From the NCBI GenBank assembly GCA_002351925.1, contig DEHM01000015.1:40562-50326 (forward strand): DNA of 9,765 nt. Direction: 5' to 3'. Source of the stretch: Bacteroidales bacterium UBA2800. Lineage in GTDB: Bacteria; Bacteroidota; Bacteroidia; Bacteroidales; Paludibacteraceae. The notes below the pieces were generated by a model that was not told the origin of the DNA, did no database searches, and was given only the letters and a program-made list of their open reading frames with translations. Shown piece after piece: positions 1 through 6,699 of this stretch. The position numbers were made by a program, and so were the translations under genes. How positions within the stretch are numbered: position 1 is the stretch's first letter; every line of letters starts with the position of its first letter.

Positions 1-773
1 CGGTAGTTGAAGAAGATGACGGCATCGCCCTCCTGGATAGTAGCCAGCGGTTGGCCGTTGCGCACGTGGACGATAGGTTTGATAAACTCATCGGTGACCT
101 CGGCCGCATAGCTGGCCTCCATAGCTTCGTGCATATTTTCGAAAGCCTCTCCACGGCCGTGTACCAGCAGGTCGTAGCCCACCTTAACGCGCTCCCAGCG
201 TTTGTCGCGGTCCATAGCATAGAAACGACCGATGATAGAGGCTATCTCGCCGGCCGACTTGGCACAGTGGGCCTCGAGCTGGTCGATGAAGCCGATACCC
301 GAACGCGGGTCGGTATCGCGGCCGTCCATGAAACAGTGGATAAACGTGTGGCCCTGCAGCTCGTATTTGGCGGCGATGTCGCAGAGGTAGAAGAGGTGGT
401 CGAGGCTGGAGTGGACACCACCATCGGAGGTCAGACCCATGAAATGGATGTTCTTGCCGTGCTCCTTGGCATAGGAGAAGACGGCTTTGATCTCAGGATT
501 GTCCAGGATACTGCCGTCTTTGCAGGCACGATTGATCTTTACGAGGTCCTGATAGACCACTCGTCCGGCACCGATATTGAGGTGTCCTACTTCGGAGTTA
601 CCCATCTGTCCGTCGGGCAGACCTACGTTCTCGCCGCTGGCCTGCAGTTGCGAGTTAGGATAGGTAGCCAACAGTTTGTCCCAGTGGGGCGTAGACGTGC
701 AATGGATGGCATCGGCCGTGTCTTGGTGGCCAATGCCCCATCCGTCCAGAATCATTAGTAATGCTTTGCTCAT
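1..773 (-). CDS. gpmI: 2,3-bisphosphoglycerate-independent phosphoglycerate mutase, N-terminal half (cut by left edge)
   Basis: Cytosolic Mn-dependent enzyme interconverting 3- and 2-phosphoglycerate in glycolysis and gluconeogenesis. The reading frame starts at an ATG at 773 and stays open to the left edge, giving 257 residues of a family that is usually about 500-515 long; the C-terminal half is outside the window. Visible motifs are MILDGWG (residues 7-13, first metal-binding Asp10), GQMGNSEVGH (55-64, catalytic Ser60 that carries the phosphoryl group), SDGGVHSS near 116-123, the substrate-loop FMDGRDTDPRSG, and VIFFNYR at the end. These are diagnostic of the alkaline phosphatase superfamily mutase GpmI and not of the cofactor-dependent GpmA. 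It has its own promoter (801-831) only 27 nt past the stop of the upstream barrel gene, so read-through from the porX unit is also possible. Confidence 0.96.
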   Translation of the reverse strand, partial: MSKALLMILDGWGIGHQDTADAIHCTSTPHWDKLLATYPNSQLQASGENVGLPDGQMGNSEVGHLNIGAGRVVYQDLVKINRACKDGSILDNPEIKAVFSYAKEHGKNIHFMGLTSDGGVHSSLDHLFYLCDIAAKYELQGHTFIHCFMDGRDTDPRSGIGFIDQLEAHCAKSAGEIASIIGRFYAMDRDKRWERVKVGYDLLVHGRGEAFENMHEAMEASYAAEVTDEFIKPIVHVRNGQPLATIQEGDAVIFFNY

Positions 774-800
774 ATTTGTGTGTGTTAGATTTTGCGACTG

Positions 801-831
801 CAAAATTACTGCTTTTTTCTGATATATGCAA
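801..831 (-). promoter_or_regulatory. Bacteroidota-type promoter of gpmI
   Basis: On the minus strand TTG (831-829) is followed after exactly 20 nt by TAATTTTG (808-801), matching the Bacteroidota -33 TTG / -7 TAnnTTTG promoter. The spacer holds a run of six A and ends in GCAG directly before the -7 box. Transcription should begin around 795-798, giving a leader of roughly 25 nt before the ATG at 773. The last bases of the -7 box form one arm of the inverted repeat ATTTTGC-GACT-GCAAAAT (789-806). Confidence 0.8.
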
Positions 832-858
832 GAGTTGCGGCCTTTTTTTCTTTTTCCG

Positions 859-1515
859 TCAGTGGCAGAACATAAATCCGACGAAGAGTCGCGGTCCGGT
901 AGGCAGGCACAAGCGGCTGTTGTGGACGGCCAACATCCAGTCGATGCGGAAGGTGAGATGCACTTTTTGCGTCATACAATAGTCGAGACCCACGTAGGGC
1001 GTGGCATAGAAAAATGCCTGCTTGTGGAAGGTGCTGTTCGGGTCGGGCGACCAACTATGTTGGTCCCCATCGAGGATATAGAGCCCTTTCATAGCCCCTC
1101 CACCGATGGAGGCACCTATGTACGGCCATATTTTCTTGAGCCGCCAGCAGGCGTCGGCGAGCACGCCTCCGTAGCCCATACGAACATAACTGCCGGCTTT
1201 GAGCACGTCGTTGCAATCGGTAGCGCCGCTCGGCATCTCGCTGACGTAGCCCTCGGCGCCCACGCGCAGATGTTTCCAGAGGTTGACACGCAGGGCGCCT
1301 CCGATACCGAAGGTAGCACCCTGCGGGCTACAGAGCCGTCCGTCGGTCGTGCGAGGTGCATTGCCGTCGCGTCCGGACAGATAGCCGGCGTGCAACATCA
1401 TACCGCCCGAGAAACCCCGGTAGACTTTGTTTGTGGCAGTGCTGTCAGAGCTGTCGGTGCGTGCCCAGGCGGTGCAGGCTATGAGGAGACAGAGGAGAAG
1501 TGTTTTTGTTCGCAT
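859..1515 (-). CDS. small outer-membrane beta-barrel protein
   Basis: A 218-residue secreted protein. It starts with Arg/Lys residues, then a hydrophobic stretch (about 5-16) and a plausible signal peptidase site after Ala-Trp-Ala (16-18). A lipobox-like LIAC (11-14) is also present, so lipidation cannot be excluded. The mature part is rich in Gly and aromatic residues in short alternating strands, for example HLRVGAEGYV, YIGASIGGG and ATPYVGLDY, and ends in the strand LFVGFMF followed by Cys-His. This looks like an outer-membrane barrel of about eight strands (OmpA/OmpW-like porin families), but no specific family is recognised. It is the last gene of the porX unit, 13 nt after the EEP gene, with no promoter of its own visible. 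No function is assigned beyond location. The frame ends in TGA at 859. Confidence 0.75.
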   Translation of the reverse strand: MRTKTLLLCLLIACTAWARTDSSDSTATNKVYRGFSGGMMLHAGYLSGRDGNAPRTTDGRLCSPQGATFGIGGALRVNLWKHLRVGAEGYVSEMPSGATDCNDVLKAGSYVRMGYGGVLADACWRLKKIWPYIGASIGGGAMKGLYILDGDQHSWSPDPNSTFHKQAFFYATPYVGLDYCMTQKVHLTFRIDWMLAVHNSRLCLPTGPRLFVGFMFCH

Positions 1516-1528
1516 AGGAGTAAGCAGG

Positions 1529-2302
1529 TTATTTTTTCCATTCGAGGGTAGCCACTACGGGCTTATGGTCGGAGGCGGAAGTGGCGGGTATGAAACAGGC
1601 GGTGGGGCGGAGCGGATCGGAGGAAAGGATATAGTCGATACGCAGACCGACACCCATGGTCTCGAAGGTGGCACCCCATTCCCAGGGATAGTGTGTCTCG
1701 TTCCAGGCGTCGTGGAGTCCGCTGCTGATATGCCAATAGGCATAACTGAGCGCCACGGAGTTGAAATCGCCCAGTACGATGACGGGATAGGGACTCTGTT
1801 CTATCTCGCGTCGGATGACACGTGCCTGGGCATTGCGAAGCGGGATGGCCCTGCGCCACTTGGCCTCTATTCGGTCGAAATCATTCAGGTCGGCGGTGAC
1901 CAGTTTGTAGGACTCCAGATGGTTGTTGATGATACGGAAGGTGTCGTTGTCCACGACGATGTCGCAACGGTTGGAGAGGTTGCCGGCCGTCTCGTAGTGG
2001 ATACTCTGCTTGTGGATAAGCGGGTAGCGCGACCAAACCATGGTGCCGAACTGGTGCCGCTTGTCGTAGACCGAGAAGTCGATATACGAATAGGGGTACT
2101 TGGTGCCGAGCGTCTTGCGCACGTCTTGCAGGGTGAGATATTTGGCGTCCTTGTACACATCCACCTCCTGTAGACAGATGACATCGGCCTCTTGCGACAG
2201 GAGGAACTGTAAGACCTCGTTGTCGGCGGGCTTGTGCTTATAGTCCATACGGGCGGTGTTCCAGGTCAGGACGGTGATGGCTGTTATGAGTAGGTGGAGC
2301 AT
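1529..2302 (-). CDS. endonuclease/exonuclease/phosphatase (EEP) superfamily protein
   Basis: A 257-residue metal-dependent phosphoesterase of the DNase I / exonuclease III / sphingomyelinase fold. The canonical motifs occur in order: VLTWNTAR near residue 11, ICLQEVD with the metal-binding Glu near 42-48, INNHLES in the middle, VLGDFNS, RIDYIL, and the C-terminal SDHKPV. All catalytic residues expected of the family appear present. The substrate (nucleic acid, phospholipid or sugar phosphate) cannot be read from the motifs. Many Bacteroidota relatives have an N-terminal membrane region; here only about eight residues precede the first core strand, so the protein is probably soluble. Its start lies 6 nt after the porX stop and in the same frame: porX TAA, two sense codons, then ATG. 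No upstream start is possible without overlapping porX. Translational coupling to porX is likely. Confidence 0.9.
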   Translation of the reverse strand: MLHLLITAITVLTWNTARMDYKHKPADNEVLQFLLSQEADVICLQEVDVYKDAKYLTLQDVRKTLGTKYPYSYIDFSVYDKRHQFGTMVWSRYPLIHKQSIHYETAGNLSNRCDIVVDNDTFRIINNHLESYKLVTADLNDFDRIEAKWRRAIPLRNAQARVIRREIEQSPYPVIVLGDFNSVALSYAYWHISSGLHDAWNETHYPWEWGATFETMGVGLRIDYILSSDPLRPTACFIPATSASDHKPVVATLEWKK

Positions 2303-2308
2303 GTGGGT

Positions 2309-3853
2309 TTACGATTTGGGACTGAGTGTGACGAGGGGGATAACCATTTCCTCGAGCGAGATACCGCCGTGCTGGAAAGTGTTGCGGTAGTACTGGGCGT
2401 AGTAGTTGAACTGGTTGGGGTAGGCAAAGAAGTCGTTGCCGGTGCAGAAAGCATAGCTGCTGCTGACGTTGGGGCAGGGCAGTCCGGTGCGTTCGGGGCG
2501 CTCGAGGACGAAGACGTTCTTGGAGCTGCAGTTGAGCGCTTTGCCTACTTTGTAGCGAATATTGGTGTTGGTGTTCTTGTCGGCAATGATCTGCACGGCG
2601 TTCTTGACACGCGTGGTACCATGGTCGGTGGTGAGCACGAGGGTGTAGCCCAGTTCGGCAGCTCGCCGGAGCAGCTCGTAGGTAGGCGAATGGCGGAACC
2701 AGCTGAGCGTGAGGCTGCGGTAGGCGGCTTCGTCGTTGGCCAGCTCACGCATCATACGGCTCTCCGTACGCGAGTGGCTCAACATATCGATGAAGTTGAG
2801 CACGACAATGTTGAGCGGCGTCTGGACGCTGCGCAGCTGGTGGATGACGCGTTCGCAATAGTCGCTCTCGTTGACTTTCCAATAGCTGAATGTCTCGCGC
2901 CGGCGATAGCGGTCGAGCAGGGTCTGGACGAGTTCTTTCTCAAACTGGTTCTTGCTCTCCTCGTCGCCCTCTTCCACCCAGTATTGCGGGTACATCTGCT
3001 GTATCTGCAGGGGGAGTAGTCCGGAGAAGATAGCGTTGCGTGCGTACTGAGTGGCCGTAGGAAGGATGGACATATACTGCTCCTCTTCGCGGATGGCGAA
3101 CCACTCGCTGAGCAGCGGTTGGATGGTCTTCCACTGGTCATAACGGAAGTTGTCGATGACGCAGAGCAGCACTTTCTCTCCCCGGTCGAGCAGCGGAAAT
3201 ACCGCATGTTTCATGATGTCCGGAGACATGAGAAGACTTCCGTCTTTTGTCTTCCGGCCGTCAACTATCGACTCGTAGTTCTTGGCAATCCATTTGGCGA
3301 AGGCGGCATTGGCCTGTGTGCGCTGGTCGTCAATCATCGACCGCATGGGGCTGTTCTCCAGTTCGATGTCCCAGCGGCTCAGTGTGCGCTCGATGGCTGC
3401 CCACTCCTGGAAAGTGGCCGCTGTGTCAATCATATAGGCGATGTCGCTCCACTCCTGACGGTAGCTCTGTTGGGTCTGTTCGCTCAGGATAGCCTGCTGG
3501 TGGATATGTTTCTTCAGACACAGCAGGATCTGGCTGGGGTTGACAGGCTTGATCAGGTAGTCGGCTATCTTTTCGCCGATAGCCTGCTCCATGATATGCT
3601 CTTCTTCGCTTTTGGTGATCATGACGACAGGCACTTCCGGCCGGATACGCTTGATTTCCTGGAGTGTCTCCAGACCAGTGAGACCCGGCATGTTCTCATC
3701 GAGAAAAACGATGGAAGGCACGGTCTGCTCGACGATGTCGAGTGCATCGCGGCCGTTGCTGGCGGTAGTGACCTCATAGCCCTTGCCGTTCAGGTAGATG
3801 ATATAGGGTTGGAGCAGATCTATCTCGTCGTCCACCCAGAGGATGTTGTTCAT
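2309..3853 (-). CDS. porX: PorX-family response regulator with PglZ phosphodiesterase domain
   Basis: A 514-residue two-domain protein. Residues 1-120 are a CheY-like receiver with the acidic pair Asp8-Asp9, phospho-acceptor Asp52 in VFLDENMPG, Thr80 and Lys102. A helical linker follows (about 121-220). The C-terminal PglZ domain of the alkaline phosphatase superfamily shows the expected metal and nucleophile motifs: CVIDNFRYD (Asp234), LPTATQYARN (Thr266/Thr268), NFIDMLSH (Asp356, His360), TTDHG (Asp410, His411) and FQHGG (His495). PorX is known from Porphyromonas gingivalis as the regulator that, with sensor PorY, controls type IX secretion genes, and its PglZ domain is reported to hydrolyse oligonucleotides. 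No sensor kinase or T9SS structural gene is in this window, so its role here is inferred only by family. First gene of a unit with the EEP and barrel genes, from a strong promoter at 3874-3905. Confidence 0.93.
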   Translation of the reverse strand: MNNILWVDDEIDLLQPYIIYLNGKGYEVTTASNGRDALDIVEQTVPSIVFLDENMPGLTGLETLQEIKRIRPEVPVVMITKSEEEHIMEQAIGEKIADYLIKPVNPSQILLCLKKHIHQQAILSEQTQQSYRQEWSDIAYMIDTAATFQEWAAIERTLSRWDIELENSPMRSMIDDQRTQANAAFAKWIAKNYESIVDGRKTKDGSLLMSPDIMKHAVFPLLDRGEKVLLCVIDNFRYDQWKTIQPLLSEWFAIREEEQYMSILPTATQYARNAIFSGLLPLQIQQMYPQYWVEEGDEESKNQFEKELVQTLLDRYRRRETFSYWKVNESDYCERVIHQLRSVQTPLNIVVLNFIDMLSHSRTESRMMRELANDEAAYRSLTLSWFRHSPTYELLRRAAELGYTLVLTTDHGTTRVKNAVQIIADKNTNTNIRYKVGKALNCSSKNVFVLERPERTGLPCPNVSSSYAFCTGNDFFAYPNQFNYYAQYYRNTFQHGGISLEEMVIPLVTLSPKS

Positions 3854-3861
3854 AACTCACA

Positions 3862-3880
3862 AATTTTGCGGCGCAAAATT
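3862..3880. repeat. 9-bp perfect inverted repeat in the porX leader and -7 region
   Basis: AATTTTGCG, one G, then CGCAAAATT: a perfect 9-bp inverted repeat with a 1-nt centre. One arm is part of the porX -7 box, the other lies in the first transcribed bases. With so small a loop it is more likely a DNA site for a dimeric protein, or a by-product of a conserved start-site motif, than an RNA hairpin. Similar but less perfect repeats sit at the other promoters here. Confidence 0.6.
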
Positions 3881-3905
3881 ACTGATTTTTTTTGACATAC
3901 ACAAG
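3874..3905 (-). promoter_or_regulatory. Bacteroidota-type promoter of the porX unit
   Basis: On the minus strand CTTG (3905-3902) is followed by exactly 20 nt and TAATTTTG (3881-3874). The spacer carries eight consecutive A and ends in TCAG before the -7 box, as in the gpmI promoter. The expected transcription start is near 3868-3871, leaving a short leader of about 15-18 nt before the ATG at 3853. The -33 element falls inside the palindrome at 3900-3912. Confidence 0.8.
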
Positions 3906-3912
3906 ACTTGTG
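3900..3912. promoter_or_regulatory. palindrome CACAAG-A-CTTGTG over the porX -33 element
   Basis: A perfect 6-bp inverted repeat with a single central A lies between the divergent porX and ddl promoters and covers the porX -33 TTG. Its position would suit an operator that competes with sigma factor at the porX promoter. No regulator is identified and a chance palindrome of this size is possible. Confidence 0.3.
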
Positions 3913-3941
3913 CCGTTTTTTATATTTTTCTTTGAAAAATC

Positions 3942-3972
3942 TTGCGTATATGAAAAAATTGTAGTAAATTTG
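3942..3972 (+). promoter_or_regulatory. Bacteroidota-type promoter of the ddl operon
   Basis: TTG (3942-3944), exactly 20 nt, then TAAATTTG (3965-3972). The spacer contains six A and ends in GTAG. The expected start of transcription is around 3976-3979, giving a leader of only about 20-25 nt to the ATG at 4000. This position rules out translation starts upstream of about 3976 for ddl. Confidence 0.8.
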
Positions 3973-3999
3973 CACCCAAATTGCAAAATGTGCGAAAAA

Positions 4000-4965
4000 A
4001 TGAGACGTAAGATAGCTATCATCGCCGGAGGAGACAGCAGCGAACATGAGGTGTCGCTCCGGTCGGCAGCGGGGTTGAAATCCTTTATGGACCAGGAGCG
4101 TTACGACATCACGATTGTGGTGTTCAACGGGAAGGATTGGCGTACCGAAGAGGGCGAGCCTATCGATAAGAATGATTTTTCTTTTACGCGTGCGGGCGCA
4201 AAGCACACGTTCGACTTCGCATATATCACGATACACGGTACGCCGGGCGAGAACGGTATACTGCAGGGCTACCTGGATATGATCGGTATGCCGTACAGCT
4301 GTTGCGGTGTGCTGGCTGCGGCGCTGACGTTCAATAAGTACGCCTGCAACCACTACCTGTCGTATTTCGGTTTCCATATCGCCAACAGCATGATGTTGCG
4401 TGCCGGTCAGAGATGGCCGAATGCGCCGAAGATCGCCGAGACGCTGGGCCTGCCGTGTTTCATCAAGAGCAACGTGGGTGGCAGCAGTTTCGGTTGCACG
4501 AAAGTGAAGACTGTAGAGGATATCTATCCGGCTATCGAACGTGCGTTCAAGGAGGGTGACGAGGTGATATGCGAGTCGTTCATGCAGGGTACGGAAGTGA
4601 CATGCGGCGTGTATAAGACCAAGGACAAAGCCGTGGCTTTCCCGATCACCGAGGTGGTGACGCACAATGAGTTCTTCGACTACGACGCCAAGTACAAAGG
4701 GCAGGTGGATGAGATCACTCCGGCACGTATCCCCGATGCGCTGCGCGACAAGATACAGGCGGAGACGCTGCGGCTGTACGACATCATCGGTGCACAGGGT
4801 ATCATCCGCGTAGATTGGATCATCACCGGTGAGAAGATCAACCTGCTGGAAGTCAACACGACGCCGGGCATGACGCCGACCAGTTTTATCCCGCAGCAGG
4901 TGCGTGCCGCCGGGCTGGATATCAAAGACGTACTGACCGACATTATTGAGAATAAGTTCGCATGA
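4000..4965 (+). CDS. ddl: D-alanine--D-alanine ligase
   Basis: ATP-grasp enzyme joining two D-alanines for the peptidoglycan stem peptide, in the cytosol. The 321-residue product starts MRRKIAIIAGGDSSEHEVS. With this start Glu15 falls at the position of the substrate-binding Glu15 of E. coli DdlB. Further motifs: GTPGENGILQG, KSNVGGSSFG (156-165, nucleotide-binding loop), FFDYDAKY (about 225-232), RVD (270-272) and EVNTTPGMT (284-292, Mg-binding Asn286). The DYDAKY signature marks a normal D-Ala-D-Ala ligase rather than a vancomycin-resistance D-Ala-D-Lac type. An in-frame ATG at 3988 is the alternative start; anything further upstream lies in or before the promoter. The last bases overlap the next gene start as ATGA, so the two are probably translationally coupled. 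Confidence 0.95.
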   Translation: MRRKIAIIAGGDSSEHEVSLRSAAGLKSFMDQERYDITIVVFNGKDWRTEEGEPIDKNDFSFTRAGAKHTFDFAYITIHGTPGENGILQGYLDMIGMPYSCCGVLAAALTFNKYACNHYLSYFGFHIANSMMLRAGQRWPNAPKIAETLGLPCFIKSNVGGSSFGCTKVKTVEDIYPAIERAFKEGDEVICESFMQGTEVTCGVYKTKDKAVAFPITEVVTHNEFFDYDAKYKGQVDEITPARIPDALRDKIQAETLRLYDIIGAQGIIRVDWIITGEKINLLEVNTTPGMTPTSFIPQQVRAAGLDIKDVLTDIIENKFA

Positions 4966-5909
4966 CAGATATCAACAAAGCGATAGAGAGCCTGCAATGG
5001 GATAAGGAGCCGCGAGGGCTGTACGAGCCGATTGCCTATGCCTTGGCGTCCGGCGGTAAGCGTTTGCGCCCGGTATTGGCACTAACGGCTGCGGCTATCT
5101 TCGGCGGCAAAGAGGAAGAAGTGTTGCCGGCGGCCTTGGCGCTCGAGGTGTTTCACAACTTCACCTTGTTGCACGACGACGTGATGGACAGGGCGTTGGT
5201 ACGCCGAGGACGACCCACGGTGCACGTGAAATGGGACGACAACACGGCTATCCTCTCGGGTGACCAGATGTTGATAGAGGCCTATCGCCTGTTGGAGGGT
5301 GTGCCGGGCGCTAAGCTTGCGCTGGTCTTGCGCTGGTTTAACGAGATGGCTACGGGTATCTGCGAGGGGCAGCAACTGGATGTGGATTTTGAACACGCCG
5401 ACCGGGTGGCTATCAGCGACTACCTGAAGATGATTGAACTGAAGACCGCGGTGCTGCTGGCTAACGCGTTGCGCACGGGTGCGTACATAGCCGGTGCGGG
5501 TGAGAAAGAGCAGGAGGCGCTGTATGAATACGGTCGGCATATCGGTCTGGCTTTCCAGATACAGGACGACCTGCTGGATGTGTACGGCGATCCCGAGACC
5601 TTCGGCAAAGCCATTGGCGGGGATATACGTTGTAACAAGAAGACCTATCTGTTGCTGACTGCGCTGGCTACGGCTTCGGCAGAGGACAAAGCCGAACTGG
5701 AGCAGTGGTTGCTTGTGAGTGATCGTGACCGGGAGAAGATAGCGGCTGTGACAACCCTCTACACCCGTCTGGGTGTGCGTGAGGCTGCAGAAGCCGCCAT
5801 TGAGAAGCATACGGCTGAGGCTTTGCAGCAACTGGAGCGACTGCCGCAGAACAGCGCTACCGAACAACTGCGTCAACTCGCAGAGAAATTAGTAAATCGT
5901 ACATCGTAA
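4962..5909 (+). CDS. polyprenyl diphosphate synthase (FPP/GGPP synthase type)
   Basis: Trans-isoprenyl chain-elongating enzyme of 315 residues, adding isopentenyl diphosphate to allylic diphosphates to supply precursors for undecaprenyl phosphate and menaquinone. Motifs: GGKRLRP (31-37, IPP binding), the first Asp-rich motif LLHDDVMD (Asp72, Asp73, Asp76) followed by RRGRPTVH (80-87), the conserved ELKTA, and the second Asp-rich motif FQIQDDLLDVYGD (Asp202, Asp203, Asp206) followed by GKAIGGDI. The first motif lacks the two-residue insertion of E. coli IspA. Phe67, five residues before Asp72, is bulky, a position that limits chain length in known short-chain synthases, so a C15 or C20 product is inferred. 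Gene order next to ddl places both in cell-wall or lipid-carrier precursor supply. The start overlaps the ddl stop by 4 nt. Confidence 0.93.
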   Translation: MTDINKAIESLQWDKEPRGLYEPIAYALASGGKRLRPVLALTAAAIFGGKEEEVLPAALALEVFHNFTLLHDDVMDRALVRRGRPTVHVKWDDNTAILSGDQMLIEAYRLLEGVPGAKLALVLRWFNEMATGICEGQQLDVDFEHADRVAISDYLKMIELKTAVLLANALRTGAYIAGAGEKEQEALYEYGRHIGLAFQIQDDLLDVYGDPETFGKAIGGDIRCNKKTYLLLTALATASAEDKAELEQWLLVSDRDREKIAAVTTLYTRLGVREAAEAAIEKHTAEALQQLERLPQNSATEQLRQLAEKLVNRTS

Positions 5910-5931
5910 ATGATTAAATCGAAATAGTTTT

Positions 5932-6699
5932 ATGCCTTATCGTCGATTACCTAACACAGACCTGGCTCGCCTGCACGCCCTGCAGCACGCAGTACAGCGT
6001 GCCCAAGGAGCGGACTTCACGGAGCAGGTGCTCAACTACAAAGTGCTCAGTGAGGCGCAGCGTTTCCTGGTGCAGTTTGAGAACGCCGTGATGCAGTCGA
6101 AAGACAACTACAACAGCAAGGTGAGTGCGAACAAACAGTATCGCCACATCGTGCAGAACGCACGTATGTATATCTCCCACTTTATCCAGGTGCTCAACCT
6201 CTCCGTCATCCGCGGGGAGATCAAGAAGGAGCATAAGTCGCTCTACGGACTGGATCCGCAGAACCATACGGTGCCGGAACTGGCTACGGAGGAGAATATA
6301 CTGGAGTGGGGCAAGAAGATTATTGACGGCGAACAGAAGCGTGTGGCCGCTGGTGGTTTCCCCATCTACAACCCGGCTATCAACAAGGTGAAGGTGCACT
6401 ACGACATCTTCTGCGAACACCAGGTGAGCCACCAGTTCCGCGAGCAGAACACTACGCGTGTGCGGGGCGACCTGAATGCACTGCGCTCCGAGGCCGATGC
6501 CATCATCCTGAATATCTGGAATCTGGTGGAAGCGTACTATAAGGACGAACTGCCGTACGCGCGCCTGCAGAAGTGCAAGCTGTACGGCCTGATATACTAC
6601 TACCGCAAGGGAGAAAAGAAACTCTCGGCCGAAGGCGACCGAGAGCTACAACGGATACGGGATATGCAACCCACTATCCAATGGTCTTCTGAGGAGTGA
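5932..6699 (+). CDS. conserved-looking hypothetical protein, all-helical, 255 residues
   Basis: I do not recognise a named family. The protein starts MPYRRLPNTD, has no signal peptide or membrane segment, and seems almost wholly alpha-helical, with long charged amphipathic stretches (about 10-120 and 170-245). Between them is a Gly/Pro turn containing GGFPIYNP near 140-148. His, Tyr, Gln and Asn are abundant, but no catalytic or nucleotide-binding motif is visible. Codon use resembles the neighbouring genes and the frame is intact, so it is a real gene. It follows the prenyl synthase by 22 AT-rich nt with no promoter of the type seen elsewhere in the window, hence probably the third gene of the ddl operon. 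Its 3' end overlaps the convergent cyclo-ligase gene by 26 bp. A cytosolic helper or structural role is possible but not supported by sequence. Confidence 0.85.
   Translation: MPYRRLPNTDLARLHALQHAVQRAQGADFTEQVLNYKVLSEAQRFLVQFENAVMQSKDNYNSKVSANKQYRHIVQNARMYISHFIQVLNLSVIRGEIKKEHKSLYGLDPQNHTVPELATEENILEWGKKIIDGEQKRVAAGGFPIYNPAINKVKVHYDIFCEHQVSHQFREQNTTRVRGDLNALRSEADAIILNIWNLVEAYYKDELPYARLQKCKLYGLIYYYRKGEKKLSAEGDRELQRIRDMQPTIQWSSEE
6674..6699. other. 26-bp convergent overlap of two coding regions
   Basis: The plus-strand hypothetical gene ends in TGA at 6697-6699, while the minus-strand cyclo-ligase gene ends in TAG at 6676-6674. Both stop codons lie inside the other gene, so there is no room for an intergenic bidirectional terminator. 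Transcripts of both units must run into each other. Confidence 0.9.

Noticed and set aside
51..758. Plus-strand open frame of 235 codons opposite gpmI
   Set aside because: It lies wholly antisense to a clear gpmI frame with all family motifs, and its translation has no recognisable domain. GC-rich codon positions produce such shadow frames.
832..858. A/T-rich tract after the barrel gene as a terminator
   Set aside because: The minus-strand transcript here is A-rich (GGAAAAAGAAAAAAAGG) and has no hairpin followed by a U-tract, so no intrinsic terminator can be called.
826..2173. Two long plus-strand open frames opposite the barrel and EEP genes
   Set aside because: Antisense to genes with a signal peptide, barrel strands and a full EEP motif set; no promoter on the plus strand and no known domains.
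3850..4665. Minus-strand open frame of 271 codons across the divergent promoter region and ddl
   Set aside because: It begins inside ddl and runs through both promoters into low-complexity AT sequence; the ddl motifs on the other strand are decisive.
4000..4965. Ddl as a vancomycin-resistance type ligase
   Set aside because: The substrate-loop DYDAKY and Glu15 pattern are those of ordinary D-Ala-D-Ala ligases; no vanH or vanX gene is adjacent.
5082..5876. Minus-strand open frame of 264 codons opposite the prenyl synthase
   Set aside because: Shadow of the synthase; the plus frame holds both Asp-rich motifs and the minus translation resembles nothing known.
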